Assembly: GCF_002994745.2 (NCBI RefSeq)
Contig: NC_037094.1
Coordinates: 14,817,001 to 14,881,000 of the forward strand
Length of the DNA: 64,000 bases
Direction of reading: 5' to 3'
DNA from: Rosa chinensis
Lineage: Eukaryota; Streptophyta; Magnoliopsida; Rosales; Rosaceae
Below, piece by piece: positions 22,592 to 34,028 of this stretch. The position numbers were made by a program, and so were the translations under genes. The notes beneath the pieces were generated by a model that was not told the origin of the DNA, searched no databases, and saw only the letters and a program-made list of their open reading frames with translations. Position 1 is the first letter of the stretch. Every line of letters begins with the position of its first letter.

Positions 22592-25303
22592 ATGAAAGGC
22601 AGCCTGAACAAAGATTCGGGAGAGAAAGTGATTTGGGATCAGATGCGGAGCTCCACAGGGAACCCTTTACCTGGTCCTGGCTCTCAATCTCCTCGAGCCA
22701 CCCCTAAACTCCTCGTCTGGCTCATCCTCTTCGTCTCCGTCACTTACATCGTCTACACCCTCAAGCTCGTCTCCACGTCACGCGCCGCCTGCGACGACGT
22801 CGACGACCCCTTCTCCACCCCCCGCCACATCACCACCACCACCTCATTACTCGCCGCCACCAACAACAACGTCACGGAAGATCGAACAGCCCAGATTCTG
22901 CGGCTCGAACCGGAGCCGGAGCCGGAGAAAACCGACGTCAAGCACATAGCGTTCGGCATTGCCGCGTCGGCCAAGCTGTGGGCCCAGAGAAAGAGCTACA
23001 TCAAGCTCTGGTACAAGCCGGACTCCATGCGCGGCGTAGTGTGGCTGGACCGGGGCGTGGCCAATCGCAGCGGCGAGGGGCTCCCGCCGCTCAAGATATC
23101 CGGCAACACCTCCGGGTTCGGGTACACCAACAAGCAGGGCCACCGCTCCGCCATCCGGATCTCGCGGATCGTCTCCGAAACGCTGCGTTTGGGCCTCAAG
23201 GACGTCCGCTGGTTCGTCATGGGCGACGACGACACCGTCTTCATCACCGACAACCTCGTCCGCGTCCTCCGGAAATACGACCACACCCAGTACTACTACA
23301 TTGGCTCCCTGTCGGAATCCCACTTGCAGAACATCTTCTTCTCGTACGGCATGGCGTACGGCGGCGGCGGCTTCGCCATAAGCTACCCTCTGGCCAAGGC
23401 CCTAAGCAAAATGCAAGACAGGTGCATACAACGTTATCCCGGTCTGTACGGCTCCGACGACCGAATGCAGGCCTGCATGGCCGAACTCGGTGTTCCACTC
23501 ACTAAAGAACTCGGCTTTCACCAGGTCCGTCAATCTCACTCTCTCAATTTCAATACTTGTCGGTGGTTTGTTGTTTTCTCCGATTTGGGTAATTTTTTGG
23601 TGTTCTGGGTTCCAATTTTTGGTTATTTTCGGGCCGAAACGGATTAGACTAGTCATATAGTTCTGAAACTGCAAAAATTGATTAGGTTTCATTATGAAGT
23701 TGGTGAATTTAATTGAAGTGGTTAATGCGTTCCGGTAACTTTCCGGCTTCCGGGTTCGGGAAATTTTTAGTTTGTTGAGTAGGGTAATATTAGTCCGGTG
23801 GAGGTTGAAGGGGATCTAAGAGTGAGTGATATTGTGACTATTGATCTAGGAACATTGAGCGGCTGATTAGCTCAATATTGACGCGATGGGGTCCACGTGT
23901 AACATCGGTTAGACCAGGTTTGTGTCCTACAGCTCACCACAACGCAGGAACAGAACCATTATGCCCACGAGCATTTATGTGTTCGTGGACGTCACGCTCC
24001 GTTACCTGAACATTGTTGGCAAACCCAGTAATGATTAGGAGTAGCTCAGCTGTTGTTAATTTTAGTTAACCTTATTAATAGAATGCAGCTTTTATTATGG
24101 GAAGCTGGTTAACTTGTACATGTTGCTGTTTTGTTTTGAGCATCTTGTTCCGAATTGTTATGCATTTGGATTTGCAACTGAAGATAGCTAAAGAGACCAT
24201 CATTTTGTTGAGTCCCTTACTCAACCTTTGGTCAGTAAATTGTCAAGCTATCCAGTTTGTAAAGCCCCCCATAAAATAAGTTTTGAAACATTTGTAATCC
24301 GCATTAAGATTTAGTGGGTGGTTCTTTAGGCCGTGGTAGTAGAATTTGGAGTGATTGTCCAATTTTTCCTATTTATGTTTACAGGTTGAGTGTGGATCTT
24401 TTGTATTCCTTTCCTAGTGAATTTTGTATGGTTGAGTTTTACAGTTGTGCCAAGTTAGTCATTGTAACTGATTCTTGATCATGTTTTTTTTTTATAATTA
24501 TTTATTTTATTTTATTATTATCAATGGTGGTACAGTATGACGTGTATGGGAACCTATTCGGACTCCTTGCAGCACACCCGGTGGCACCCTTGGTTACATT
24601 GCATCACCTTGATGTGGTTGAGCCCATCTTTCCCAACGTTACCCGAGTTCAAGCCCTTCAGCAGCTTATGGTCCCAGTGAAGCTGGACTCAGCAGGAATC
24701 ATGCAACAATCTATCTGTTATGACAAGTCAAAGAGCTGGACTATTTCCGTTTCATGGGGCTTTGCTGTCCAAATTTTTCGAGGAGTTTTTTCACCCCGGG
24801 AGATGGAAATGCCTTCCCGAACGTTTTGAACTGGTACAGAAGAGCAGATTTCACTGCATATGCATTCAACACGCGTCCTGTTAGCCGAAACCCTTGCCAG
24901 AAACCTTTTGTGTTTTACTTGTCAAAGGCAAAATTCAATTCTACAATGAATACGACATTCAGCGAGTATGTCCAGCATCGCGCCCCTCATCCCTTGTGCA
25001 AGTGGAAGATGGCTGATCCTGCTAGATTTGAGAAAGTTGAGGTCTATAAGAAGCCTGACCCTCAGCTGTGGAATAGAGTAAGTTCTTTTCAAGAGCTATG
25101 AACTTGTTAACATCACTGTCTACTGCTTACTATAAGTTCCAAACAACAATGATTAACGCGTTTGTGTTTTGCTTTGTTTTTTTCTTGTGCATTGCCAGTC
25201 GCCGAGGAGAAATTGCTGCAGGGTCAGAAACCCGAAACAGAAGAAAGGAACCATGGTGATAGATGTTGGTTTATGTAAAGAGGGCGAGATCAGTGAAATA
25301 TAG
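22592..25303 (+). CDS. DUF604 / GT31-like (Fringe-related) glycosyltransferase, with an apparent frameshift
   Basis: Three exons: 22592-23524, 24536-25077 and 25199-25303, all GT-AG. The protein starts with a cytosolic stretch and one membrane anchor at residues about 40-58 (LLVWLILFVSVTYIVYTL), so it is a type II, probably Golgi, enzyme. The catalytic part has RWFVMGDDDTVF with the metal-binding DDD at about 212-214, a YGGGGFAIS motif, then FHQ joined to YDVYGNLFGLLAAHPVAP across intron 1, and a C-terminal SPRRNCCRV and VIDVGLCKEGEISEI. Family members are about 500-530 aa; the acceptor and sugar donor are not known to me. In exon 2, the frame after EMEMPSRTF hits TGA at 24826, while LNWYRRAD continues in the next frame. 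Exon 2 is 542 bp, one short of a multiple of three, as expected from a 1-base loss in the T run at 24822-24825. It is either a sequencing error or a real null allele. Confidence 0.85.
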
Positions 25304-25309
25304 CAACAA

Positions 25310-26466
25310 CAATTAATCAATTTAGGAATGGAAGCAGGCTTCTTTCTTTTCATATTCCCTCTTCCTTCTTCTTTCCATTTCCTTAATTGATTCATAGGCT
25401 ATCTCTTAATTTATTTTTTCTCTATATTCAAAATTTTGGTCCTTGGAAATCCATTGTGAAACAAATCATTAGAAGGAAAAAAAAAAAAAAAAAATGTCCC
25501 TGTACAAAAGTTGTAGCCTAGTAGACATTCCATAATTGTTTGAGTTAAATTATTCATTTATAAGATTTCCCTCGACAAGATATCTCTGCTTTTGGTAAAG
25601 ACTGACGATGGTAATCTATCTATCTATGGCCATTTGCTTATTTTGTATCTAGAGGCAAAAAGCTTCCATACATGGAACTCTACTCTTATTGAAGTTTTGA
25701 CGATCATGGTTGCGAGTCCTATTCAGAAAGTTGAGCATTTCTACCTCAAATACTACTTTCCATTGCAGGACAAGTTTAAGTTTTACGTGTCCCTTTAGAA
25801 CAAGTTGTCGCTCTTCGAGGCATTTTATCAAGCATGTAAGTTGCTCCGGATCTACTATCTGCAACGCATCAAACCACTCCACATTTATTAAATTGTAGAT
25901 GTCTTCTATGGCGCCAAATGACAGTCTTTTATGGTGTCAAATGACATAATATCAGAGCAGATTATTCACGTGTACGTCACAATCATATATATTTTATATT
26001 GAAAACGTAAGCTTATAAGTGACAACACATTATGTGATGTCCTGAACCTCAACACCTATACAGTGATGTATAAACATCAAGAAAATACAAGATCAAGTTC
26101 TTGGTGGTGGACCTTGAAGGAAAGTCTATACGAGTCTTCAAGACTTACCCAGATAGAGGGAGGTATTGGATTCGACTTTGATACTAGCTACAATTTAATG
26201 GTCGGGCACCAGAATGGTCCTGCTGCTTCCTTCTTCTTATTTTTTTCCGATCTGCTTTTGACCTTTATTCTTGTGTATCATGAAAAATCATTAATCAAAA
26301 TTGACACTTGGAACACGACCCTCAAGACTTGTGACACTCAAATTTATAATTAGACTTTTAACAAAAAACAATTATAATTAGACTAGGTCATGGGCCTCGT
26401 TTTTGTTTTTATAATGTCCTCTGTAGTTCTAAATGGGCCTTTTGAATAGTGTGTTGCAATTAAATA
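25310..26466. other. intergenic, downstream of the DUF604 gene
   Basis: The first 100-200 bases are probably 3' UTR (CT-rich, then ttattttttctcta). A poly(A) run lies at about 25476-25493. Nothing else is assignable. Confidence 0.45.
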
Positions 26467-26469
26467 TTA

Positions 26470-27275
26470 GGTCACGTTTGGATTGCGGAAAATAAGTAAT
26501 GCGGAAAGAAATTTGTTTATTTCCTACGTTTGAGATTCAAAATGAAAGAAAATCATTTCCTGAAGTAAGGGAAAATAAGGGGGAAAGTGGTTCATTCCAA
26601 ACCCTAAGGTCTCGTTTGTTTCTCGGATTTGGGGACTTGGGACTTTCCTTTGTTTGATAACCACAAAGTCCAAAAATGCTTTCTTGACATAAGGGAAAGT
26701 TGAGGTAAACTCATTCCACTCAAACTTCATGGAATTGAGTTTCCTATCCAATTTTCCAGCATTAATTGCAATAATTTTGGACAATAATACCCTAGCATTA
26801 ATTGCTTGAGTATCCTTGGTAGTGTTGAAAATTCATTCTATGTTGTTTTTATTTTAAAATAAGTGGGTATTATTGAAACATTGATATATTTTTACTTTTC
26901 TTTCCTGCACCAACCAAACATAGGAAGGGAAATCAAATGATCTTTCTTGGATGCTTTCCATGCTTTACCAAACACAGGAAAAGAAATCTGACAGAAACTT
27001 TAGTTTCCTTTCCCCACGGAAAGACAAGGGATTCGATTTCTCTTTCGTGAACCAAACGAGGCCTAAATGAATCACTTTCCCCCCTCTTCTTTCCTTGCAT
27101 TTATTACTCACAATATATTTTTTTTACTACATTATTTACCAACTTTTTAACAACTTTCCTGATAAATTTCCTTATGTTATCAAACATCGGAATGGAAAGT
27201 TGTTAGGAAATTTCATTTCATTTCCTATAAGAAAGACAAATGAATTATTTTCCTTTCCGTGAACCAAACGGAGCC
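26470..27275. mobile_element. Tourist-like (PIF/Harbinger) MITE, outer
   Basis: Ends ggtcacgtttggattgcgg and, as complement at the right, ggctccgtttggttcacgg; flanked by the 3-bp duplication tta (26467-26469 and 27276-27278). GG...GTTTGG ends plus a TTA/TAA target are the Tourist signature. It is interrupted by a second copy at 26608-27063; without that insert it is about 347 bp. Confidence 0.78.
26608..27063. mobile_element. Tourist-like MITE nested inside another
   Basis: Ends ggtctcgtttgtttctcgg and, as complement, ggcctcgtttggttcacga; flanked by taa (26605-26607 and 27064-27066). Length 456 bp. No coding capacity. Confidence 0.78.
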
Positions 27276-27279
27276 TTAG

Positions 27280-28021
27280 AATATTAGACTATTAGTATGA
27301 GACTAGCTACAGTATGAGCAAACAGCGCCACAATGTCTTTCCATTATTCCATGATTAGATTTCTAGGTTGTACCCTACTTTTGTTTGTTTATGCAAAGTC
27401 ACGTTCATCATTAAAGATGAACTATTCTGATTTAGAGGGGTGACAATATTATAAATGCAAAAGGCCATAGTAGTACGCATGAATTAATTGAGAAAACAAA
27501 TCATATGGGAACATCCCCATCTGGGGAAGTCGGTTTTGATTTTGGGTTGAAGAAGCTCATAGACTCATGTATCCTGGTGTGTTGACCCAACTAAGCCATA
27601 ATCTTCTTACTAACAACCCCATCTTCTTTTTCTGTGGCAATATTTGACTTCTTGTTTGCATGGTGTGGTCCAATTTCATCACCGTCAACGATTAAAAAAT
27701 AAAAAATTATGAATACCGGTTAGTTCTACCATTATTTTTTATCCGACACAATGAAAGTAATAAAATAGTAAGCTCTCTTAGTGTAAAATGATTTTCTCGA
27801 GGTATTTACTTATGAAGAAATGTTTATTTAGTCGCAAAATATTGATTTTTATAATAATTAATATTCAAAAATAAGAATTGGAGCTCGAAACGTCATTAGC
27901 ATATTTAGCACTCTCTATCTTAGTTTTTTAACTATTTCAGAGCGCAAGTTTAACTTTTTATATCCCACCCCCCTTTACATATGTCAGTAAAAATCAGAAC
28001 CCATGACATTTAGAATGTTAG
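27280..28021. other. intergenic
   Basis: AT-rich DNA between two transposons, with no supported feature. Confidence 0.45.
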
Positions 28022-28472
28022 AATTATAATGGGTTTTTTGCACCAACAGTGTCTGGAGACTTGGGTGACTGACAATATGATACCCGAACTTACAAAGTTA
28101 TCAAAGTAATACCCAGACTCAATTTTTCTTATCAACGTAGTACCCACGGCCATTTTCCGTCAAGGAGCCGTTAACTTGACCACGTGTGACGCACGTGAGT
28201 CGCAAAATGAGGGCAAAAAGACTGATTTACCCTTTATTTAACATTTTACTTATTATTAATAATATATACCTACTTACTCTTTTTTTTTTTATCCTCTTCA
28301 CCTCTCGTCTTTTTCCTCTGCACTCTTGCCCAGTCCCCCTCCCTTCAACTTCCTCTCTTCAACTTTTTCTTTTGATCTAACCATGAGTTTTAGTGACGCA
28401 CAAATGGATCAAACAAGTAAGACCCTTTTCTTTCCTCCTCTATTTCCCAATTTCTGCTTTCAGCTCTTCAAT

Positions 28473-28756
28473 TCTGACCCAAGACGAGTTGAAGAAAATC
28501 GCCGCCTACAAGGTCGTCGAGTCTGGCATGATCTTCGGTCTCAGCTCCGGCTCCACCGTCAAACACACAGTGGATCGCTTGGGCGAGCTTTTACAACCGG
28601 GAAAAGTTCACAACATCATCGAAATTTCCAAGAACACCCACCAACAAGTCATCTCTCTTAGAATTTCATTATCCAACCTCGATCCTCGATCTCGCTATCG
28701 ACGGTGCCGACGAGGTGGATCCCCACCTCAACCTAGTCAAAGGCCGCTGCGGGTTA
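28473..28756 (+). pseudogene. ribose-5-phosphate isomerase fragment captured by the Pack-MULE
   Basis: The + strand reads LTQDELKKIAAYKVVESGMI, then a glycine-Ser/Thr loop FGLSSGSTVKHTVDRLGELL (family pattern GLGTGSTAxxxVxxLGxLL), then after a frame change IDGADEVDPHLNLVKGRCG. These are the N-terminal and active-site parts of ribose-5-phosphate isomerase A, which interconverts ribose-5-P and ribulose-5-P in the pentose phosphate and Calvin cycles. Only about 95 of roughly 260-280 residues are present, a +1 shift lies near 28670, and the DGADE catalytic motif is in the second frame. Not functional as an enzyme. Confidence 0.82.
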
Positions 28757-28764
28757 GAAATTCG

Positions 28765-29465
28765 TGCTGGGTTCAAGAACATGAACGAATCAAGGATTGC
28801 TGACATTTTCTTCTTTTGCTTTTTAGCCGGGTTCAAGAACATAAATATGATGAATTTCTGGGTTCAAGTGTTGCAATCTAGTTGTTTTCTTGTCTTTGAA
28901 TCTCGAATGTTTGTTTTTGTGTCTAATCTTGATGTTGGGGGTGTCTAGCCTTGATAATTTGGATGATAGCCTGAAAGCGGAAGGTTTTGGAATTGAAGGA
29001 AGAGTTGGACTCTGAATTTGTTAGTGTCCTCAAGTCCTTGGGGTTGGATGTGGAGATTAGATCAAAAGAATCAATTGAGCAAACTTTGCCCTCAGAAGTC
29101 AAGGCCAAGATTGAAGTCAAGACCATATTTTTTTCTGCTGGGTTCATGAACATGAATGAATCAACATTGTTGTGATTCTTTTTTTGCTGGGTTCAAGAAC
29201 ATGAAGATGAAGAATTGTTGGGTTCAAGTGTTACCAACATGAATCTGCTGATGTGGTAGCCTTTAATGGAATTATAGCAGATCTGTTGATCAAATTTACT
29301 TGATTTTGTTGTTTGAGTTTGTACTGTTGATCAAATTTTCTTCTTTTTTTGTTCTTTAAGTTTGTATCAATTGATTGGAACTCTAGAGAGAGAAAGATGG
29401 CATCGTAATGGTTTGCTGGGTTTAAGAAGATGAACTTGAATGGGTTCAAGAACATCAACGTTTGC
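28765..29465 (+). repeat. dispersed motif repeat gctgggttcaagaacatgaa in the Pack-MULE
   Basis: A motif close to gctgggttcaagaacatgaa occurs at about 28766, 28828 (gccgggttcaagaacataaa), 29138, 29187 and 29417, with partner phrases gttgggttcaagtgtt and gggttcaagaacatcaac. The copies bracket the captured fragments. Confidence 0.7.
28987..29145 (+). pseudogene. second coding-like fragment in the Pack-MULE, unidentified
   Basis: An ORF reading LKEELDSEFVSVLKSLGLDV and EIRSKESIEQTLPSEVKAKI looks like genuine soluble protein sequence (amphipathic, low in stops) and is unlike the flanking repetitive DNA. I do not recognise the parent. It probably was captured separately from the isomerase fragment. 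Confidence 0.4.
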
Positions 29466-29978
29466 TGGGATTCATTTTGTTTTTTTCGTTTTGGTTGCTT
29501 TTTTGCTGCATTTCAGATGATGAACATGGTTGATCAAAAAAAAAAAGAAAAAAAAATGATGAACATGGAGTTTCGGGAGGAAAGGGAAAAACCAATTATT
29601 TTTAATTTTGAATTTATTTATTTAGGGTTTGATGGAGTGAAAAAGTCTTTTTTGCCCTCATTTTGCGACTCACGTGCATCACACGTGGTCAAGTTAACGG
29701 CTCCTTGACAGAAAATGGCCGTGGGTACTACGTTGATAAGAAAAATTGAGTCTGGGTATTACTTTGATAACTTTGTAAGTTCGGGTATCATATTGTCAGT
29801 CACCCAAGTCTCCAGACACTGTTGGTGCAAAAAACCCAATTATAATTTACCAACATGTTACAGCTCACTGACATAAATAAATAAATAATATAAATTTAAA
29901 ACAAGCTAAAATAAATTGACTAATCAAAATGATATTTTGAGTTACTTTAATTAAAATTTAACTACAAAATTAGCTAGC

Positions 29979-32165
29979 TGATAGGAGCATTTTAATGTGA
30001 TATTTTAATAGTTAATTCCTCACATTTTGCTTAGTTAATTCCTTAACTGAATCGATTTTTAATTCAATTTCTATTTTTAGGTACATTGGAGTAAATGAAG
30101 GTGAAATGAGCGTTAGGTCCATAATTACCTAGAAATGATGGAGAAGAATGAAAATGCACTAAAAAGTCAACCTTGAATATTTTCTTACTCCGGCTAGGAG
30201 AATCAGAGCCAAGCAAGGAAGAAGGAGCGGCCGCCTGACCAAATGAACTTCAAATGAGCTGAAACCTTCCAGATCCATTCTAGACACCCAAAGGATCATT
30301 TCTTATGAAGAGTGCCAGAGAAAAATATGAGTGGAAGGCCTTCAAACAATCAGCCCAATTTTCTACAGAAGCAAAACCGGAAAACTGGACCTGTAAGAGG
30401 TCCAGCAGCATTTCCGGCCCAACCACATGGATTGAAGCTCTGAAAATTTGTCAGGATGATCTACACTCATAGTGGAACATTTCATATGAAGAAGTCAAAG
30501 GCATATAATGAAGTCTTGTTGGAGAAATAATTGAAGGAATAAAGGGGAAGAAACTGACCTGAAAACAGCTCAACACCACATATTCATGTTTCCCACCCAC
30601 ATGAAGAAAGCTAGATGCTTTTCTCTTTTTCCTTGGATATATTTTTTCTACAATCTCTTTAATAGATCATCATCACTTCCATGTTGCTGCACCTTCATGC
30701 TTTGCTTTCATTTCATCATTTCTCTTTCTTTTCCATATTTTACAAATCACTTTCATACTCCACTTTCATTATTTTTCTTCCACTCATCATTTCACTCTTC
30801 TTTTTCTTCCCTATATAAACACCTTCTCCTCTCATTCTAAAACACATTCCTTCATCCATCTCATCTTCTTTGTCTCTCCATTTCCTTTCCATTTTCCTAA
30901 ACCAATTCCTTCATCCATCTCATCTTTTTGTCTCTCCATTTCCTTTCCATTTTCATTTTCCATTCTCTAGTTCTTAGTTTTGCATTTTCAAGTAAAGAGA
31001 AGAAGAAGAAGCCGTGAGGACATAGCCTCCATCATCCACCTTGAAGGCTTGCTTCCAAGATTCAAGATCTAACCATCTAGCTCTCCATCTCCATCTCCAC
31101 TCACGGTGTAATTCGTTCCTTTTCCTTGTAACCTTTTTGGTTTCCTTGTTTGATTTTGTATGAACTTGTTTCTAGTTAACAATAATGTTTAGGGAAAAGT
31201 TTAAGCCCAATTTCTATGTTTAAATAAAGTTTTCGAATTCTATAATTGTGATTCTAAGTTGCTTATGTGAGTTTGTTCGATTAAATTTGCTTTACAGAAA
31301 ACTTTTATATGTTTATCTTATTTGGGTCGACACTTATAGGATTTGCATGTAATTGGTGCTAGGTTTAAGAACATGAAATCGACTTTTCGTTTTGTGTAAC
31401 TTGAATCAAAAGTAGTAAAGGTTTTGGACAAAAATCGAATTTAATTGAAGAGGATTGCAATTAGGTGAACTTATTCATACTAAGTTGTACACTTGAGTTG
31501 ATAGCCTTTCTCTATGTGTAATGCGTTAAACATGACATGATTGACTAGCTTTCTAGGGTTTGATTGCATGTTTGATAGGATTAATCTAGGTGCTTTCGCT
31601 TAGGTTAATTAGCATTGAAAAGTAAAATATGGGAAATCATTTGCTTTCGAATGTTTCACATGATCAACTCCTCTCTCATGACTTGGAAGAACAATTATAG
31701 GGTTTGAATCGAATTTGATTACATGGAATTGATTTTGATCTTTGATCCTTGCGTTCCACCCTTGTATATATGTTTTTACGTTTTCTTTATTTTATTTATT
31801 TTAATTTTAATTTTAAGAATCCTAATCCCCCCCCCCCTTATTTGTGTTTACTTGTATATATTTACTCTTTATTTTATTTTTGTAAATAATACTTTATTAT
31901 TTTAATTCTTTATTTGTTTATACAATTGTATATATTTATATTCTTTATTTTATTTTTGTAAATAATACTTTATTATTTTAATTCTTTATTTGTTTATACA
32001 ATTGTATATATTTATATTCTTTATTTTATTTTTGTAAATAATACTTTTCTTTATTTGTTTCACAATTACAAGTGTACCCTCAATCCCCGGATAGAACGAT
32101 CCCTATTTGCTTATACTACTAACGATATTTCAGGGTTAAATTGTGCGCTTCCCAAGAGCGCGTCA
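29979..32165 (+). repeat. 5' LTR (2187 bp)
   Basis: TGATAGGAG...GCGCGTCA. It differs from the 3' LTR by roughly six substitutions, a C-run of 10 versus 7, and an extra copy of a 76-bp AT-rich unit near 31885-32035. A TATA-like ctatataaac at 30812 precedes the probable transcript start; the short ORF before it is identical in both LTRs and is not a gene. Confidence 0.95.
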
Positions 32166-32170
32166 ATTTT

Positions 32171-32189
32171 TGGCGCCGTTGCCGGGGAT
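32171..32189 (+). other. primer binding site, tRNA-Asp
   Basis: tggcgccgttgccggggat begins 5 bp after the LTR and is complementary to the 3' end of plant tRNA-Asp(GUC) including CCA. This primer type is typical of several plant Ty3 lineages. Confidence 0.85.
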
Positions 32190-33325
32190 TGAAAAATCAC
32201 TTGCTAAATTGTGTCATTTATTGTATATATTTGTTGTATATAAATTGTTTAAAACTTAGTTTAAATATTATTTATATTATTGAACACGAATTTTAATTGT
32301 AGGTTGTAAATTGAGAGGAATAGGTGAAGTCTCTTTTGTTAATATTGGCCTAAACCCCTTATTGGTACCTAGCTCAGGTCCCTTAAGGTTGAGGGCGGCC
32401 TTTATTAACACTTGTTGAACTGTCTTCACACTTATGAACTTTTTCATCTTAGTAAGCATAGCCTATGTGGAATGGTGTCTAGGAAGGGGACAACGTTCAT
32501 GACGGGTTTTTGAATCCAGAAGTGCTTGCAAATGGGCCTAAACCACAATGTGGGAGTAGCTCATGCCAAAATGGATTTTTCCTCTCGTGTTCGTCCTCCC
32601 CCACCTGGCCATTTCAGTAAGGTTGCCCAAACGATTTGAAAGGGAGTTTGTGTCTGGGCGACTATACTTGGGCCGCACGTCCACTTGATTTACCGCTTGG
32701 AATTTGATTCGATATCAATAATGTTTATAATAAAAGAAATACTTGTGAATATTCTATACGTGTAAATTTTTTTTTTTTTTTGTTTCACACTTTAAACTTG
32801 TAAAAATACTTTTCACGTTTTATACTCACTTGAGTACTTAACTTGTGTCTTATGTACAATATACTTGTTAATTATACTTGTAGTTTGTAATTAATAGTTA
32901 TACTTGTTTTTATTTTGTATTTGTTTGTTAGTTATAGTTACTAACTTTATTTAATGTAGGTACTGTCTGGCTGCAAGACGTAAAATACAAGCGCTACTTG
33001 GGAGGCAAACCAATTCAGATTATAATCAGATTTGCTTTCTCTTTCCCTATTTCTTTTTATTTTTCAATTTTTCTCTTTAGTTTTTATTTTAGGATTTGTT
33101 TTCGTAAATGTCTTCTATCTATGCTTACTTATTACATTGCATGCTTTTAATTGATTACATTAAAGATAATGCAATATTTAAGTGTGGGGGAAGAGATTTA
33201 TATTTTTGTCTTTCATTTTGAGTCCTATATATTTATATTTGTCTTTTATTTTTGAGTCCTTTATATAAAAAATAAAAATAAAAAAAAATAAAAACTGCAT
33301 TCATTCTATCTTATTAAATTCAGCT

Positions 33326-33363
<38 letters not shown>
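32190..33363 (+). other. element interior, 5' untranslated and Ty3-type fragment ending in poly(A)
   Basis: No ORF of note. Near 32990 a motif cttgggaggcaaacc resembles the block that follows pol in Tat/Athila-like elements, followed at 33180-33195 by a purine tract aagtgtgggggaagag and then at 33331-33363 a run of about 33 A. The same order (ggaggcaac motif, then gtatgggggaagg) recurs at 35228-35440, so the interior looks assembled from two related pieces with the homeobox gene between them. Confidence 0.55.
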
Positions 33364-33365
<2 letters not shown>

Positions 33366-33377
33366 TTATACACTATA

Positions 33378-34028
33378 CTAAGCTATGTCTGCATTTCCGT
33401 AGGAGTTGAGGCTGAGCTCAAGGGAAATGCGAGAGTCACCGCCATAGCCGCTACCTCCCTCGGAAGTAGTCTTCATGTTGCCAAAGATGTCCTCACCATG
33501 CATGGGGAATAGTGGAAGGGTTTCAATCTCCTGGTGATCTCCTCCTCGTTGTTCCATGAAAGATTGTCCTCCTGTTGTGCCAAAGGAGGCAGTACTGGTA
33601 TTAGTGTTGAAGGGTGAGGAGGAATATGGGTCAACACCATAGCCGACACGTGACCCAAAGTTTAGATCAATGGATCTACCATCATCAGTAGAACTAGTGG
33701 ATCCAAAATTGAGATCGAGAGATCCACCAACCGGAACGTTCTGAAATTCCTTCAACTTCTGCCTCTCACGAGCCTTGAGGTTCTGGAACCAAAAGAAGAC
33801 GTTTTTGTCCTCGATCTGCCCATACTGTTTCAGATGAAGGCAGATCTCTTGAATCTGCTCTGGAGTTGGGTACTTAAAACCCTTATCATAGTAAAGGCCC
33901 TTGAGGATTCTTAGTTGAGGCGGTGTGGGAGCCCACCGGTTACTACTCCCGGCTGCTTGGATGCTTCCTCCCTCCTCGGTTGGTTGCTGGGCTTGTAATT
34001 CCATTTGTTGCTGGGTTTGTAACTCCAT
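33378..34028 (-). CDS. WUSCHEL-type homeobox protein inside an LTR retrotransposon (216 aa)
   Basis: Uninterrupted ORF antisense to the element. A WOX homeodomain spans about residues 30-95: RWAPTPPQLRILKGLYY, PTPEQIQEI, and the recognition helix NVFFWFQNLKARERQK. The ILKxLYY helix-1 motif points to WUSCHEL itself rather than other WOX members; the usual WFQNHKAR has Leu for His. Two DLNFGS repeats lie at 105-110 and 121-126, a WUS box TLPLFPMH at 170-177 and an EAR-like LELSL at 203-207, the repressor motifs that recruit TOPLESS. Plant WUS is about 290 aa, so the linker is shortened. No intron interrupts the ORF, whereas WOX genes usually have at least one, so an mRNA intermediate is likely. 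An upstream in-frame ATG at 34052 (MEP, as in WUS) is followed by TGA, so 34028 is the usable start. A TATA-like box lies 135 bp upstream. Whether it is expressed is unknown. Confidence 0.88.
   Translation of the reverse strand: MELQTQQQMELQAQQPTEEGGSIQAAGSSNRWAPTPPQLRILKGLYYDKGFKYPTPEQIQEICLHLKQYGQIEDKNVFFWFQNLKARERQKLKEFQNVPVGGSLDLNFGSTSSTDDGRSIDLNFGSRVGYGVDPYSSSPFNTNTSTASFGTTGGQSFMEQRGGDHQEIETLPLFPMHGEDIFGNMKTTSEGGSGYGGDSRISLELSLNSYGNADIA

Larger units (their letters stand above)
28031..29837. mobile_element. Pack-MULE, 1.8 kb, carrying gene fragments
   Basis: Long inverted ends of about 195 bp (28031-28225 and 29643-29837) start gggttttttgcaccaacagt and match with few differences. They are flanked by a perfect 9-bp duplication aattataat (28022-28030 and 29838-29846), the Mutator signature. 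The interior has no transposase but contains a ribose-5-phosphate isomerase fragment and a second short coding-like piece, so it is a Pack-MULE. The ends contain a CACGTG-type core (acgcacgtgagtcg, ccacgtgtgac). Confidence 0.9.

Noticed and set aside
23244..23505. Arg-rich ORFs overlapping DUF604 exon 1 on both strands
   Set aside because: GC-rich coding exon leaves other frames open; the DUF604 frame carries the motifs.
30586..30840. Phe/Ser-rich ORF repeated at 37829-38083
   Set aside because: Lies in both LTRs; sequence is pyrimidine-rich promoter DNA, with no conserved domain.
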